64,000 nt of DNA from Poecilobothrus nobilitatus. Its lineage: Eukaryota > Arthropoda > Insecta > Diptera > Dolichopodidae. The position numbers were made by a program, and so were the translations under genes. This document shows, piece by piece, positions 25,911 to 37,842 of this stretch (position 1 is its first letter; the number at the start of each line of letters is the position of its first letter). Location: positions 258,997,590-259,061,589 of the forward strand of contig OX352773.1 of NCBI GenBank assembly GCA_947095535.1, read 5' to 3'. The notes under the pieces were generated by a model that saw nothing but the letters and a program-made list of their open reading frames with translations, was not told where the DNA came from and did not search any database.

Positions 25911-26149
25911 AGAAGACGGTATTCTTGGTATTTTTAGAAGATTTATACCTTCATTAGAAAAGAAAAGCTTAACGACAAATTTTTGTAATATTTATTGACT
26001 TTTCTATAATGGATTTAATTTTGTATTAGATTTATATTTTAAGATCTAGTAATTATCGATAGAAAGATACAGCTACACAATTGAATAGCATAATTTAATA
26101 AAAACGTTTCACATTCAGGGAAGTAATAAAATTTTTCTTTTTTTTTACG

Positions 26150-27970
26150 AGGGTTCAGAAAATTGAGATTTATAGATTAGGAGTAGAAGAATTATAATTT
26201 TGAGTGAGTTGGTTAAAAAAAAATTGAATGGTTAATTCGATGGTTATTTGATGAAATGAAATTGGTGGAACTTTAGCTTGATACAAAAAATCGTTATTTA
26301 GGTCACTAATAGTGAAATTTTTTGCTGTTGTATTAATTTGATGATTAATGTTACAACGGCTACGAAATTCATAGAAAGCTGCAAGGGTGCGGTTGTCTGC
26401 GAAACTATTGATCAGATTTGGAGGTTAATGAAAGTAGGTCATTCATAAATATTAAGAAGAGAGTGTGGGATAAAACTGTTCATTGAGGGACACAAGTATT
26501 TATTTTAATTTGTCAGATGAATATCCTTCGACCAGTACACGAATTGTACCATTCGAAAGGAAATCTCCAACCCGTTTTAGGAAGACTTCTCCTAAACCTA
26601 ATGTTTTGCATTTTCCCAACAGAGTATCGTGTCAAACTCGGTCAAACTTAGAAATATCAAGTGCCACAACATCAGATTCACTAGAATGATGAAGGCTGAT
26701 GTTTAGCTTCTCACAAAGTTAATCATGAGATCACCGGTTGAACGGCGGGCTCTGAACACGTATTGTCGGTCATGAAGAAAACCTTTGGAATCCAGGTATT
26801 TCAGAAGCTATTGGGTCACAATTTTTTCCATTACTTTGGAAAGAACCGAAGTTATAGCAATAAGGCGATAGTTAAAGAAATCGCTTTTAATACCTTTTTT
26901 GGAAATTGGGAAAACATGCGCAACCTTCCATTGGGTAGGATGAATACCCGAAGTGAAGGAGAAGTAGAAAGTAGTAAAGAAAAGAAGTAAGAAGTAGTAG
27001 AAGTTTTCGCAGAGGTTTTGTAATACTGGAGTAGGTATTTTTGAGGACTATGGTGGTTATACCATCTGGACCGGCTGACTTATTTGTATCAAGATTTTTC
27101 AAGATTTTTATCACCGCCCGCATCCAACTGCTTGCCAAATAAATTCGCCTTCTCTTTAGAATCTGATACGGTTCTGTTATTATTATCAACAAGAGATGGA
27201 AAAGAAGACCCTCTAACGTCTTCTTTTAGACTTTTGGCAAATGTCCAAAAAGATTTACTATTCTTTGCCATGTAAATGATTTTACATTTCAACTTTTGTT
27301 GAATAAGAATTTTTGTTTGTTGATAACTCTCTTGCATCTGTTTCTAACCACTATATAGTTGGCCCTGCGAGCCTCCGACCTGTTGTTTCGGTACAGTTTC
27401 AAAGCCTCGCCTTTTCTAAAAAATGGTTTCCTAGCAAATACGATTAAACCAAGTTTTGGCCGTCCTCTTAACAGTTTTCATGAAATGAGGAATGAATAGC
27501 CTCTTTCTAAGTAAAATAGTTTCACCAATCGCATTTGCAGCAAAGTTAACATTTATGTTTTTCATGTCATTTATGTTATTATTATTATATTATTCATTCA
27601 TTTATGTTTCACAGTTATGAAAGCAGAATGACCGCAATCAAGTGTTCTAAAAAAGTTGCCAAGGTTGTCAGCATGACTGTAACGCCAAACTAATTTTTTG
27701 GTAGAAGACCTCTTGTTGAAGATTGGAGTTACCCTGAAACTTGTATTAACCAAATAATGGTCGGAATTACCCAAGGAGCAACCAACTGCAATCACATATT
27801 TTTTAGCGTATGTGTGTTGAAAAACATATCCAAGAGGTGACCTTCTAGATCAGCACGCTCCGAGATCCTATTGGAATTTTTAACAAGTTGATAAAGGTGG
27901 AACAGTGTGGAGAATAGTTCACAACTTGTTTCCTGAATGAGTTTTGACTCGGAAAAGTGTTGCTAGAGAA
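26150..27970 (-). pseudogene. Decayed LINE (non-LTR retrotransposon), endonuclease and reverse transcriptase remnants
   Basis: Read on the minus strand, conserved pieces appear in order but in shifting frames. The end of an endonuclease domain has GNSDH (about 27771-27757). A linker follows (KNSKSFWTFAKSLKEDVRGS, 27250-27190). Reverse transcriptase blocks include NKSAGPDGI (about 27084-27060), WKVAHVFPISKKG near 26930, VALDISKFDRV near 26665 and an FADN remnant near 26400 where FADD is expected. Stops and frameshifts separate them, so no active enzyme can be made. Motif order fits jockey-like clades. Plus-strand ORFs in this interval are antisense shadows. It lies in a presumed Rim intron in the same orientation as the gene. 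Its 3' segment (26163-26285) recurs inverted at 29410-29536. Confidence 0.85.
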
Positions 27971-28009
27971 ATGAAGCCAGTTAGTTTCAAATAGTTAGTT
28001 TCAAATTTA

Positions 28010-28250
28010 AAAATCATTTGGATGGGAAGAGATATTAAGCAGAACTTCGGATATAAACATTTGAAAATAAGTTTTTTACAAACATTGAGAAGGTGGGGTT
28101 ACATATGCAGTTGTTCTACAACATTAATTTTTTGAACAAACCTATCCATGGTTAAAATATCATTGTTCTGTCATAAGGATCATGTAGAAGTTTTGTAAAC
28201 AGATATACGAACGGTTGGTGCTAAGAAAGTGCTAAAAAATTATAACATAT
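28010..28250 (+). repeat. Fragment of the 24765 dispersed repeat family
   Basis: It retains the order TTAAGCAGAACTTCGGATAT, a GAGAAGGTGGGGTTACAT block, CCTATCCATGGTTAAAATAT and GAAGTTTTGTAAACAGAT, parallel to the third partial unit at 25620-25850, but without the GGAC run. Confidence 0.65.
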
Positions 28251-28259
28251 AGCTTTTAA

Positions 28260-29409
28260 AACATTTTAAAAATACAAAATAAGATTTTCGGTTTAGAACA
28301 AAATAAGCTTGTTAGAATATTTTTTTTTTTTTTTTATAATTGGTTCAAATATTTCATATAATGATTATTATTATTATGAATCAACTCATATTGTACAAAT
28401 TTGTAAAACAAAACAAAATATTTCAAATATGAATACTTAAAAAAAAAAACAAAAATTAAATTTTATTATAAAGAATGCATCTTATTTTTTTGTTTTTTTT
28501 TTTCATATAGTTTTCCACTTCTATTGCGTTTATAATTAACGTTCATATATAATTGGAACAATATATGAAAGTAAAAAATAAAATTCAAATCAAAAAAAAA
28601 AAAAAATTTATTATAAACCCCTTATTTTTTGTTTTAAATAAATATGAATTTGTAATTAATTACCTTAGGTTTTTTTTACCATTTCATAATACAATAGAAA
28701 AATTTCTTAATCCTTAAAGCCTTTCATTCTAAAACATTTTATTATAAATTTAAAATATGAAAACATCAACTATTATGAAAACTTTCACCTAAAACTTGCA
28801 GACACATAATGATACTTAAGGAATAAAAAAATAAAAACTATATATATATATACTTGTATATATATATGAATTATGTAGCGTAACGTAAATAATAAACTGA
28901 AAATATTAGTATCAAACATTTTATGTAAAATACATAAAATAACAGTAAGTTCAAGTCACTTAAGTCAATTTTCATTATACTTTTTTTTTTGTTTTAAATC
29001 TTATATGAAAAATAAACATACATATATACAGTTTTCAAGATAACCGGAAGGTATAATTTATATTTTTTTTTTATAATTCTATACTATTATTTATTACAAT
29101 TCTGTTTTTCTATTTACTTTTTAATAGAATTTTTTCTAATATTTCTTCTACTGTACAAAGAGAACAACTTTACATAATATCCTGAGTATTATAAAGTACT
29201 TAGTTGCAATGACTTACAAAAATGTATGTGTATTAAAAAAAAAAATGAATTTATGAATTTACATGCAAAATAATATAAAGTGAAGGTTAGGCAAATAGAT
29301 ACTAAGTAAAGTTTAAATTCAAACATCTGAAAAATGTTTGAAAAGACATCTTTACTCAAACTGAGTAAAAGATGGAATTGCATTGCATAGATTGAATAAA
29401 CTGAATGTA
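28260..29409. other. AT-rich spacer
   Basis: AT-rich DNA with poly-T and poly-A runs and TA dinucleotide stretches near 28840-28870. No transposon motif or credible frame was recognised. Confidence 0.5.
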
Positions 29410-29536
29410 TTGTATCAAGCTAAAGTTCCACCAATTTCATTTCATCAAATAACCATCGAATTAACCATTCAATTTTTTTTTTTTAACCAACTCACTCAAA
29501 ATTATAATTCTTCTACTCCTAATCTATAAATCTCAA
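29410..29536 (+). repeat. Inverted copy of the LINE 3' segment
   Basis: TTGTATCAAGCTAAAGTTCC through AATCTATAAATCTCAA is the reverse complement of 26163-26285, nearly identical apart from the length of an internal poly-T. Similarity stops on both sides. It could be a 5'-truncated insertion of the same LINE or part of an inverted duplication. Confidence 0.8.
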
Positions 29537-29589
29537 ATAATTGTGATGACATTTTCAAAAGATTAGATTAGATTGTTATTTAAGAGGTA

Positions 29590-30245
29590 TAAATGACACT
29601 GTGACCTTTAGATGTATATTTGTTGTAGATCTATCCTGTTACTATAGGCAACGCAATATGCTCCTAGGTGCACACATTTTGCTCGGAGTAACGCTCCGCA
29701 GTTGTTGATCATGTAACCTGGAGTTTCCTCTTCTTCTTGATAGAATCTACATGTACCGTCATTTTCTATTCCAATTTTCCTTAATTGTCCCTTTAATCGG
29801 CAGTGTCTCGACAACTTGTTAAAATTCTCAGTTTTACTGAATCCTATGATTTTAGCCTATTTTTTCCAATTATAGTTTCCCAGAGCCTCCTTAGATTTTC
29901 CGAGACCCGATTTTCATTTCACAGTTGGCTCCTACAGTTTTCCTCTTCGATTTTTAGTGCATCTCTTATATTGTGTTTACCTATGCCTTAAAAAAGTTCA
30001 GGACCTATAAAGAGAGTTTCTTGTGAGTTTAGTGCCTTCATGGCTGCTTCTCTGTCTGATATAATAGCTATTTCTCTATTTCTATATCCTATATCGAGAT
30101 TGCATTGTACGCATCTTTCGATTGCATTCATTCAATTCAGCTGCAAATATGCTAGAAAATATCCCCAACGATTCTGAGTATTTGTACTATTTTCAATATC
30201 TCAGAACAATATATTTTTGTAGTGTTGTTATGATTCTGGTTGACA
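29590..30245 (-). pseudogene. LINE 3' fragment: RNase H and C-terminal zinc-knuckle-like region
   Basis: On the minus strand an RNase H-like segment (AIERCVQCNLDIGYRNREIA, then IISDREAAMKALNSQETLFI, near 30130-30020) is followed after several stops by SRHCRLKGQLRKIGIENDG and CRFYQEEEETPGYMINNCGA (29814-29690). That is the usual C-terminal layout of RNase H-bearing LINEs (I/LOA-like), where a CxxC...H...C cluster follows RNase H. CRFC has become CRFY and stops are frequent, so it is dead. The plus-strand readings at 29803 and 30122 are shadows. Confidence 0.75.
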
Positions 30246-31138
30246 GTGTATCTAAAACTGTTTTATCACGAATAAAAAATACATTTGAAATGGTCTTATC
30301 TAAATACAATGTTTAAAAAAAAAAAATTTCTTAAATCACTTATTGTCACAAAAGCTCATAAGTTTAAAAATGTAGACATATGTATTCTAACTGAGCTTCT
30401 GGCAAAATTGTTATTTCAAAATAGGAAGAAAACAGGAATAATTTTACAAAAAATTAAGAATAGAAATTTTTTTAATAAAATTTGTCTCTTCTTTATGTTT
30501 TATGAATTACTGCCTATGCTTTCGTAAATAATAATATTGTAAAAACTGAATTCATAAGGATTAAAGTGCATTTATAATAGAATGTTTAAATAATACAGAA
30601 CATTCATAAGTACATTTGCATTTAAATTTTTTATTTTTTTGTTTTTTTAATTAAGTTGTTCAGCAATTAAAATAACATAAATATTATCTTGTTTATGAAA
30701 TTTAAATTACAAATTTGTATCATATTATTTTAAAAAAGAATTATTCGTATACATATACATTTTACTTTAAATAAATAAATCGGTAATTATTAGAAAACTT
30801 GTTACAGCCTAAATATTTCAATTTATGAAACTTAAAGATAAAAATTTATTATATTTTATAATATTAAACTTAAAAACGTATCCAGCCATTGGTGTAGTGG
30901 TTAAAGACACCACCCACACTTCTAATGATCACCCACACTTTTAATCCCTGTCTGAGTCAAATAATAAATAATAAGTTAATATACATATAAATTTATAATG
31001 AATATCATTTATTGTGTAATATACAATATCTAAAAATAAAAATAATAATTAATAATAAAAGATATTACAAATGATTTACCTATAACCATGTTCTTGAAAT
31101 AACCTGTAGCTTTGTAAAACAATAAATATACTAATTAC
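30246..31138. other. AT-rich intron with a SINE head
   Basis: No gene was recognised apart from the SINE-like head at 30881. A 24-nt exon-like segment at 31085-31108 (minus, CTACAG acceptor, GTAAAT donor) would keep phase, but it is only 30 nt from the donor at 31138. Confidence 0.45.
30881..30960 (+). repeat. SINE-like head fragment
   Basis: CCATTGGTGTAGTGGTTAAA resembles a tRNA A box. It is followed by a duplicated ATCACCCACACTTTTAATCC and a degraded B box (TTTAATCCCTG). No 3' body follows. Confidence 0.5.
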
Positions 31139-31196
31139 CTATGTAATATGTATCACCATATACATCTATCAAACTGACATCACTGGCAAGTGACAT
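31139..31196 (-). CDS. Rim: Candidate first coding exon of a Rim isoform
   Basis: On the minus strand an ATG at 31196-31194 opens 19 codons plus one base before donor GTAATT (31138 down). The peptide reads MSLASDVSLIDVYGDTYYI, followed by a split Gly that the first two bases (GC) of the exon at 14937 would complete. An in-frame TAA lies about 18 bases upstream with no AG between, so in this frame the segment must begin at this ATG, or at a weak AG inside it. This suggests an alternative 5' exon with untranslated leader in roughly 31197-31330. Composition is much less AT-biased than the flanks. The assignment to Rim is an inference from strand, order and phase. It could be a chance open frame. 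Confidence 0.42.
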
Positions 31197-34009
31197 GATC
31201 ACAGCCCAATTTTAACCTCAGAGATAAGGATATGTAAAAAATTAGCAGCGACAATTAGTGAAAAAATTGACGTCGTCGCTCTACAGGCTGATAGATAAAA
31301 ATCAATGCAGATAAATTCTTAATTATTTTTCTCTCTAATAATGAGTTAAGTAAATTATAGTACCATCAGATAGTAACTCTGATTTTGTAACCAACAATAA
31401 AATCCCTCCAAATTAGCTAAAGTGACATTTTTTTTTAATATCTTGACAAATGGATATTTGCGAATTACAAACTTGTTAAATGATTTTTTGTATTATCAGT
31501 TAAGATTTTTTGCATCAGAAATAGATTTTTATCATCCGAGTTTTACCATGTGTTACGCCCCCATTAAATGTAATATTAATTATAATAGGCGTTTTCTCTT
31601 TAAACTTTAATTTTTTCGATGTTTATGATATGTTTATAAATAAAATTAATAAAAAATCATTTATACTTAGGTTAAATTAAGATTTGTAGGCAACCGAATT
31701 AATTATTTTTCACCTTCCACCAATTAGAAACATTTTTTTATTGATTAAACAAGTTTTTTATTGATTAAATAAATATTCGCGAGATGATTGAGATTATTTA
31801 GAAAAAACTCATCAAGCCATCAACTCATCAACTCACCAAAATCATAAAAAAGAATATGAGCCCAACAATGATACACACACGATACACATTTTTACAATTC
31901 TTCGGAAGTTATTTAATAATAACCTTCTCTACTAACTTAATTACTAAAAATAGAAAAGTTGAATAATTTTATAGCTTTGTGTGGACTCAGAAAAGTTTCA
32001 GTGGAAGTAATAAAATAAATATTAAGAGATGTTCAAAAAAGGAGGTGAATTCTGTGTTGTCTTACAGTTGGCTGAGATAAATACCTTTCCACTTAAAGAA
32101 AACTAAAATTGAAAAAAAGATAAGGTTGGCGTCAATTTAAAAAAAAAAAAAAACATTATATGTATATAAAGAAGAAGCAATGTGACTGATAGTTAGGTTA
32201 ATTTAAATTTGGTGTTAAATACTTTTAGTTTAAACACTTTTACCAGAAAATTCTACTAGCATGTTATGAAAATAAAAACAAATGTTCTGATTCTCTTTCG
32301 GTTTAGAATATTTATTTTTGTATTTGGGAAATCAAAACGAAGAGGTGAGTCTGTTCTTAAAAGAGGTGAGTCTGTTCTTGTTCTGAAGAGGTGAGTCTGT
32401 TCTTAAAATAAACTTTAACCTTAAAAGAATCTAAATTTTTTTTTTAGCTTAAATTTAATTTGCTTATATCTCAAAAATTAAGTTAGTTGCATATTTTTTG
32501 AAATATTAGCAAATTCTTCTCCCCCTTACACATCAATTTTAGTCCTCCAAATACACCCTATAAATATGCAAAGCCGAGAAAGAATCATCCTGATGTATAA
32601 TAATTTAATAGAATTTATCATTTATCCATAATAGACATGAATCTGGAATATTTAAGACACTATTTATAAAACTTCTAAAGACAGTATTCGTTGTCTTCGT
32701 TGAATAATTGTTAATGCAATTGTGTTGCAACGATTCTGTTTGATTATAATTTAAAAGGTGGCATATAAAACAAACATATACAACTATATAAAAATCATGC
32801 AATGCAACAATGTTTCTTCGTAATAAACAAATTAAATATATAAATTATTTTATTCCCTATGATATTAAATAGAATAGACATTATAAAAAAAAATAATATA
32901 AATTTATTTGAGAATTATATTGCTTTTTTAATACTGTATTAAAATATGTAATAATAATTTAATTTTATATTTTATATATATTTTTTTTTTTATTTTTATT
33001 TTTATTTAAAATTTTATATTGAATTTGTTTTACTTTAAATTTAAATTTATTTTCAATTTTCCAACCATACAATAAGGTTATAAAATATTATTAAAATTTG
33101 AAATCTCCTATAATAAATATAAAAAAAAAAAAACAAAATTAAAAAAAGGAACATTTGTATTCGAAGACCAAAAAGGCAACCATTACTATTGTTTTCTGTC
33201 ATCATTGTTATTGTTTTCTATAAAAATATTTTAATAAAAATACAAACATTACATATTTAAAATACAAAAAAAAAAGAAAAAAAATAAAGGATTTAAAACA
33301 AAAAAAAAAAACGTACATTTTACAAAGGATTTAGGTACTACTATTTATATGTTGCTTTTTATTTTATTTTTTCTTTTGTTGTCATTCTTTAAAGATATTT
33401 TATATGTAACATTTATAAATACGATATATGTTACTTTTAGGATAAATATTAAAATTAGTGGTTATATATAACAGTAAGTGACATTTAAAAAAAAAGTCCT
33501 ACTTTTATCATTTTTCTATACTATGTGTATTATAAACTTTAACACTAACTTTTAAGGGGCGATTTTTTCTCTAGATTCTGATTCAATCCCCTATTTATGT
33601 TTAGAAATTTTTTACTCATATTTTAAAAATATTTAATTTTAAATGTATTTTAATAATATTTCAGAATTGGACATATTGGTTTTATACCGATTTATTTGTA
33701 GAAAAATCTCCTAAATGAATCAGATTCAGTGAAAATTAAGTGAAAGAATTTTCAAGTGATAAAAGTTTTATACAACCACAAAATATGTTTTATAATTATT
33801 TTTTTTTATAATAAGTGAATTTTTGACACTTTATCTTATTACATAATTTACGGATTATCCCAGTTCCATGCATTCAAATATTTCACTGACACATAAATTT
33901 TTCAACTTGCAAACCAACTTGAATGATTTTTTTTCTGTCATATTACTAAAAATGAAGAAAATAACAAAAAAAAACTTTTGAATTGAAGTTTTATTATCAC
34001 TATCTATAA
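31197..34009. other. Upstream flank or first intron, AT-rich
   Basis: The interval just above the candidate ATG (31197-31330) could hold its 5' untranslated leader; no TATA box or initiator stands out from the AT background. The rest contains the three-copy short repeat at 32341-32405 and otherwise nothing recognised. The open readings at 31422-31610 and 32605-32802 show no domain. Confidence 0.45.
32341..32405. repeat. Three-copy short direct repeat
   Basis: AGAGGTGAGTCTGTTCTT occurs three times in about 65 bases, with AAA or GTTCTGA spacers. The unit contains GAGGTGAGT, a donor-like word, but no exon was seen beside it. Confidence 0.85.
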
Positions 34010-34150
34010 GGCTCCACGCCCGAATAACGCCCGCCCGAATTCGATAAGGCTAAAGCCCGAATCGAAAATGAACTAACACCCGAAGATTTTGTGATTTTTC
34101 GGGCTAAATGTTTTTTAGGTGCGTCCGGGCTGCCGCACCTAAAACCATCG
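34010..34150. repeat. GC-rich island with CCCGAA words and a perfect hairpin
   Basis: In DNA of about 20% GC this block is close to half GC. CCCGAA recurs about five times, and TTCGGGCT is its inverse. It ends in an 11-bp perfect stem, TTTTAGGTGCG and CGCACCTAAAA, around a 10-base loop TCCGGGCTGC. No coding frame was recognised. It may be the end of a mobile element. Confidence 0.6.
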
Positions 34151-34189
34151 GATTTATTCATTTTTCTTAATTAAAACATTTAATATAGC

Positions 34190-34560
34190 GCTGTGCGTCT
34201 CTTGTCACTGCTACGTTGAGTAGCTTATATAAGTATCGCAGAAAAAGCGTATAAACTTTGATTTTGTCGATTTTGAAATATTGTTTTCCATATTCTTTCC
34301 AGTCCATCGCGAACGCGTCATATCCACTCATTGCGGTTTAGGCGCTGGAGTCCGAACGTCCGCCAGCATTCTTATGGGGCTGGTCAGACCTCGCCAACAT
34401 CACAGTTGTACGCCTTCTACAGAATATGCATATATATGTTTATACGCTATTCTGAATTAGGAGGGATTCTACAATTGGATTCAACATCAGGGTAGAATGC
34501 GCTTTTTGCAGAATGTGTATATATATATTATATCGTATATCGAAACGATTGACCTTTTTC
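34190..34560. other. Unassigned moderately GC-rich block
   Basis: It contains words such as CAGTCCATCGCGAACGCGTC and CTGGAGTCCGAACGTCCGCC, and an imperfect inverted pair AGAAAAAGCGTATAAAC and GTTTATACGCTATTCTG. No protein motif was recognised on either strand. It is probably a degraded repeat. Confidence 0.4.
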
Positions 34561-34965
34561 TGAAAGATTATTAACAGAAATACAGAGGTTTCAAAACGAT
34601 AGATGAATAAAAATTTTATTGATAATTTTCGAGATATTCATTATACAATTAGTTAATGTTTATTCTACAAGAAAGGCCACAAGAAAGTCAAAAGAATAAC
34701 AAAAATAATTATTTTCATATCCGCTTTTATTGCATATAATTATATACATATACATCTCGCTTTAAAATTCTCGCCATTATTTTTTACAAATACACAAAAA
34801 CGAATCAACTTCATGAAGAACCGAGTGGAAATAAACAGCAGTTAAAAATCAGATGATCCATTTGCTTGAAAGCTACAATATTTTACTGATATAATAAACA
34901 TATTATACAAAGTAAAAGAAGCTCTAAAATTTTAGTTTAATTTAGAAAAAATTTTTTTTATAATT

Positions 34966-35736
34966 ATACCCGTATGAACTATGTTCAAGGGTATAATAAA
35001 TTTGCCATTACGTTTGTGACACCTTAAAGGAATCGAGCTAGATATAGTGTCAAAGGTATGGATCGGCTCAAAATCGAATTCTGAGTCGATTAAGCCATGT
35101 ACGTCCGTCCGTCCGTCCGTCCGTACGATAACTCAAAAAATAAAGGAGCTAGGAGGCTGAAATTTTTTTTACGACACTTTTGCAAAATCGTTAGTTTTGC
35201 TATTTAAATCCAACATTTTCGGTCGGCGGGTTCGAGTAGCTGCCATACAACTTCTATCTTTATATAGAAATAACTCAGTATCTATTCAAGCTAGGTTTCT
35301 GAAATCTTGCAAATGATGATCAAGTTTTATGGCAACCACTTTTGCAAAATTTGGTTGTGGTGGTGCGACGGGTTTGGGTAGCTGCCATACAACTTATCCG
35401 TTTAAATGAGAATAACTCAGTGTCTTTTGAAGCTAGAAACCTGAAATTTAGTAAAGAGGTGTCGAGTTATAGGCCAACAACTTTTGCAAAATTTGGTTGA
35501 TCTAGAGCAGCCGGTTCAGACTTCTTGCACCTCTTGGAACTTAATGAAGCTAGGCGCAATAGATTCAGGTAGCTGTCATACAACTCCACAATTTACATAA
35601 ATATATCTCTGTAGTTCGGTACTAAAACATCTGAATGTTTTTAAAAGATGATCAAGTTTTATAGAAACAGGATATATTACGTTCATACGGGTATCCCAGA
35701 GTTGACACAGTCTACTCTACTGCACTCTTCCTCGTT
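34966..35736 (+). mobile_element. Dispersed repeat with 14-bp inverted ends, copy 1
   Basis: The left end ATACCCGTATGAAC (34966-34979) is exactly complementary to GTTCATACGGGTAT (35681-35694), followed by a shared 3' extension ending CACTCTTCCTCGTT. The interior has GAATCGAATTCTGAGTCGAT, a CCGT run (35102-35124), AGCTAGGAGGCTGAAATTT and several GGTAGCTGCCATACAACTT repeats. Copy 2 lies at 49377. Repeats of this type (GAGTCGATTTAGCCATGTCC followed by CCGTCTGTCC) are, as I recall, common in flies. No coding frame was seen. Confidence 0.8.
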
Positions 35737-37842
35737 TGAATTTTAATTTTAATTATAATTTGAATTTAATACAAAAAAAAAATTATTAAAAAATTATAAT
35801 AAAAAAATGTTATCGTTTGTAAGAAACTCTATATAATATATCTCTATCTCTAAAATTGATTTAATCTATTTTGACACTTGAATTTTATGGAACCAGTATA
35901 GTTTATACGTCTAACGTCACCTACATTACAGATATTAAAAAAAAATATTTTTGACTTATTATTTATTTGTACCTTTTAGAAAGTCTAGTTTCTTTTATAT
36001 TGATTAACTGTCAAAAATTGATTCATTTTTATATGGACACAATTGTATATTAACATTTTTCTTATTTTTACTTTATTTTTTTTTTTTGGTATAATATTGT
36101 ACTCACTTATTTACACACATAATAATATGTAATTTTATATAATTATATATTTAAATGCACACACATATAAACATACATATATATACATTTTGAGTTTAAG
36201 AATTCATAGATCTTTAAAAAAAGATAGAAAGAAATCCGCGTGTATAACATTTGTTTCTATACTATTACATTATTCTAGTACAATACTGAATGTTCTATAA
36301 AGCAGCAGTGTAGATATTATTTTATTATTGTAATATTGATTTTTTTTTTCTTTTATTTTTTCTTTTAACAACATATAATAAAAGTTTATTTTTATTTTTA
36401 TTACACTATACATATATATATAATTTTCTATTTAAATATTTTATTTTATTTTTTTTTTAAATAAATTTAACTAAATATAGTTCAATATATTGTAAAAAAA
36501 AAAAAAAAAAAACGGGTTTACTGGGTTTTGTTACAACAATGGTTTCATTACTTTACTATCAGTTATTATTTCTTTTTTTTTTCTATTTTAGAGTTTTCGT
36601 GTCTTATAACGATTTTTATTTTTTTGTTCAGTTTATTTTTATAAATAAAAAAATAAATATTATTAAATTACCTCTTAAATTTTTAATGAAATAAAAGTTT
36701 TTCTTTTATTTATTATTTTTTTTTTATCCTTTTTTTTTTTTGTTCCTTTTTCTTGTTGATAAAATAATATTAAACTTAAACGTAAATACATATATGTATA
36801 AAAGATAATTTTAGAATTGAAAATATATATGTATGTACATATAATATAAAATATTAAAAATGATATTCAATATACAATTATTCGATAATAATAATTATTT
36901 TTAAAATATTTATAAAGTTTAATAAGGTTCACCTTTTTTTTTATCAATTCCTTTTTACAAATTCAAACATAAAATTTTGTCTGTCATACCACACAATTAC
37001 CAATGTGAGTAATTCCATCTGTTTACACTGGTTGCATTATTCAGTTGAAACTTTTTCTTTTTCTTTTCCACTTCCACGCTTCTCCCAAAAAAAAAATTTA
37101 AAAACGAAAAAAAAACGAAGAAAATGCGTAAAATTCCGAAAACCTTTATTCATTTTTGTTAACCCAAATTTAGCTGCTTTAGCTGTTGCAAGTCACCAAT
37201 ACATGTAAAGCAACAATAAAAAATTTATAATATTAACGCACACATATAAAGTTACAACTGCAAAATACAACTTAATGTAAACGCGACAACACATTTGAAA
37301 TACAAGAATGAATACATCATTGCATACAGAAATGCTAACAATTGTAAACAGGGCCATTGACAATCAAAACATTATTAGGAAACTAAAACCAACAAAGATG
37401 TACGCGATCTCGTTTTATTCTATAATAATTTAACAAATAAAAAATATCAGAGAAAACTGGAACTTACTTTTATACTAAAATAATGCAAACAAAAAAAAAA
37501 GATAGTTAGTCTATACATTGCCTAGGTTCATTCAAATGTTATTTGAATGTGGTAAAAGTCTTTACAGTATCGTTTAATCGACGAGATAAAATCGATTATT
37601 AGTTTGCTTGTAAGGTTTCATTTCTAACACTCAAATAAATATTGAGATATACTTTAAATTTAATCAACAGATTCAACTCAAGGAAAACATAAAATCCAAT
37701 CACTGGATATTTTTAAAATAGAATTTTTTCAACTCTGAAGTAATTTTTATCAGGAATTACAAAATAAATTATTATATGCAATAAGAAAATTTATTTTGAA
37801 CAAACAAATAAAATTGTATTGAATCAACATTTTTCTTTGTAG
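35737..37842. other. AT-rich flank, nothing recognised
   Basis: Homopolymer-rich sequence. The open reading at 37005-37208 is mostly a translation of A runs with no domain. Confidence 0.5.

Noticed and set aside
26483..27275. Plus-strand open readings of 60-75 codons
   Set aside because: They are antisense to the reverse transcriptase remnants of the minus-strand LINE.
31085..31108. 24-nt exon-like segment with CTACAG acceptor and GTAAAT donor
   Set aside because: It preserves phase, but only 30 nt separate it from the donor at 31138, too short for a normal intron; it could at most be an alternative exon.
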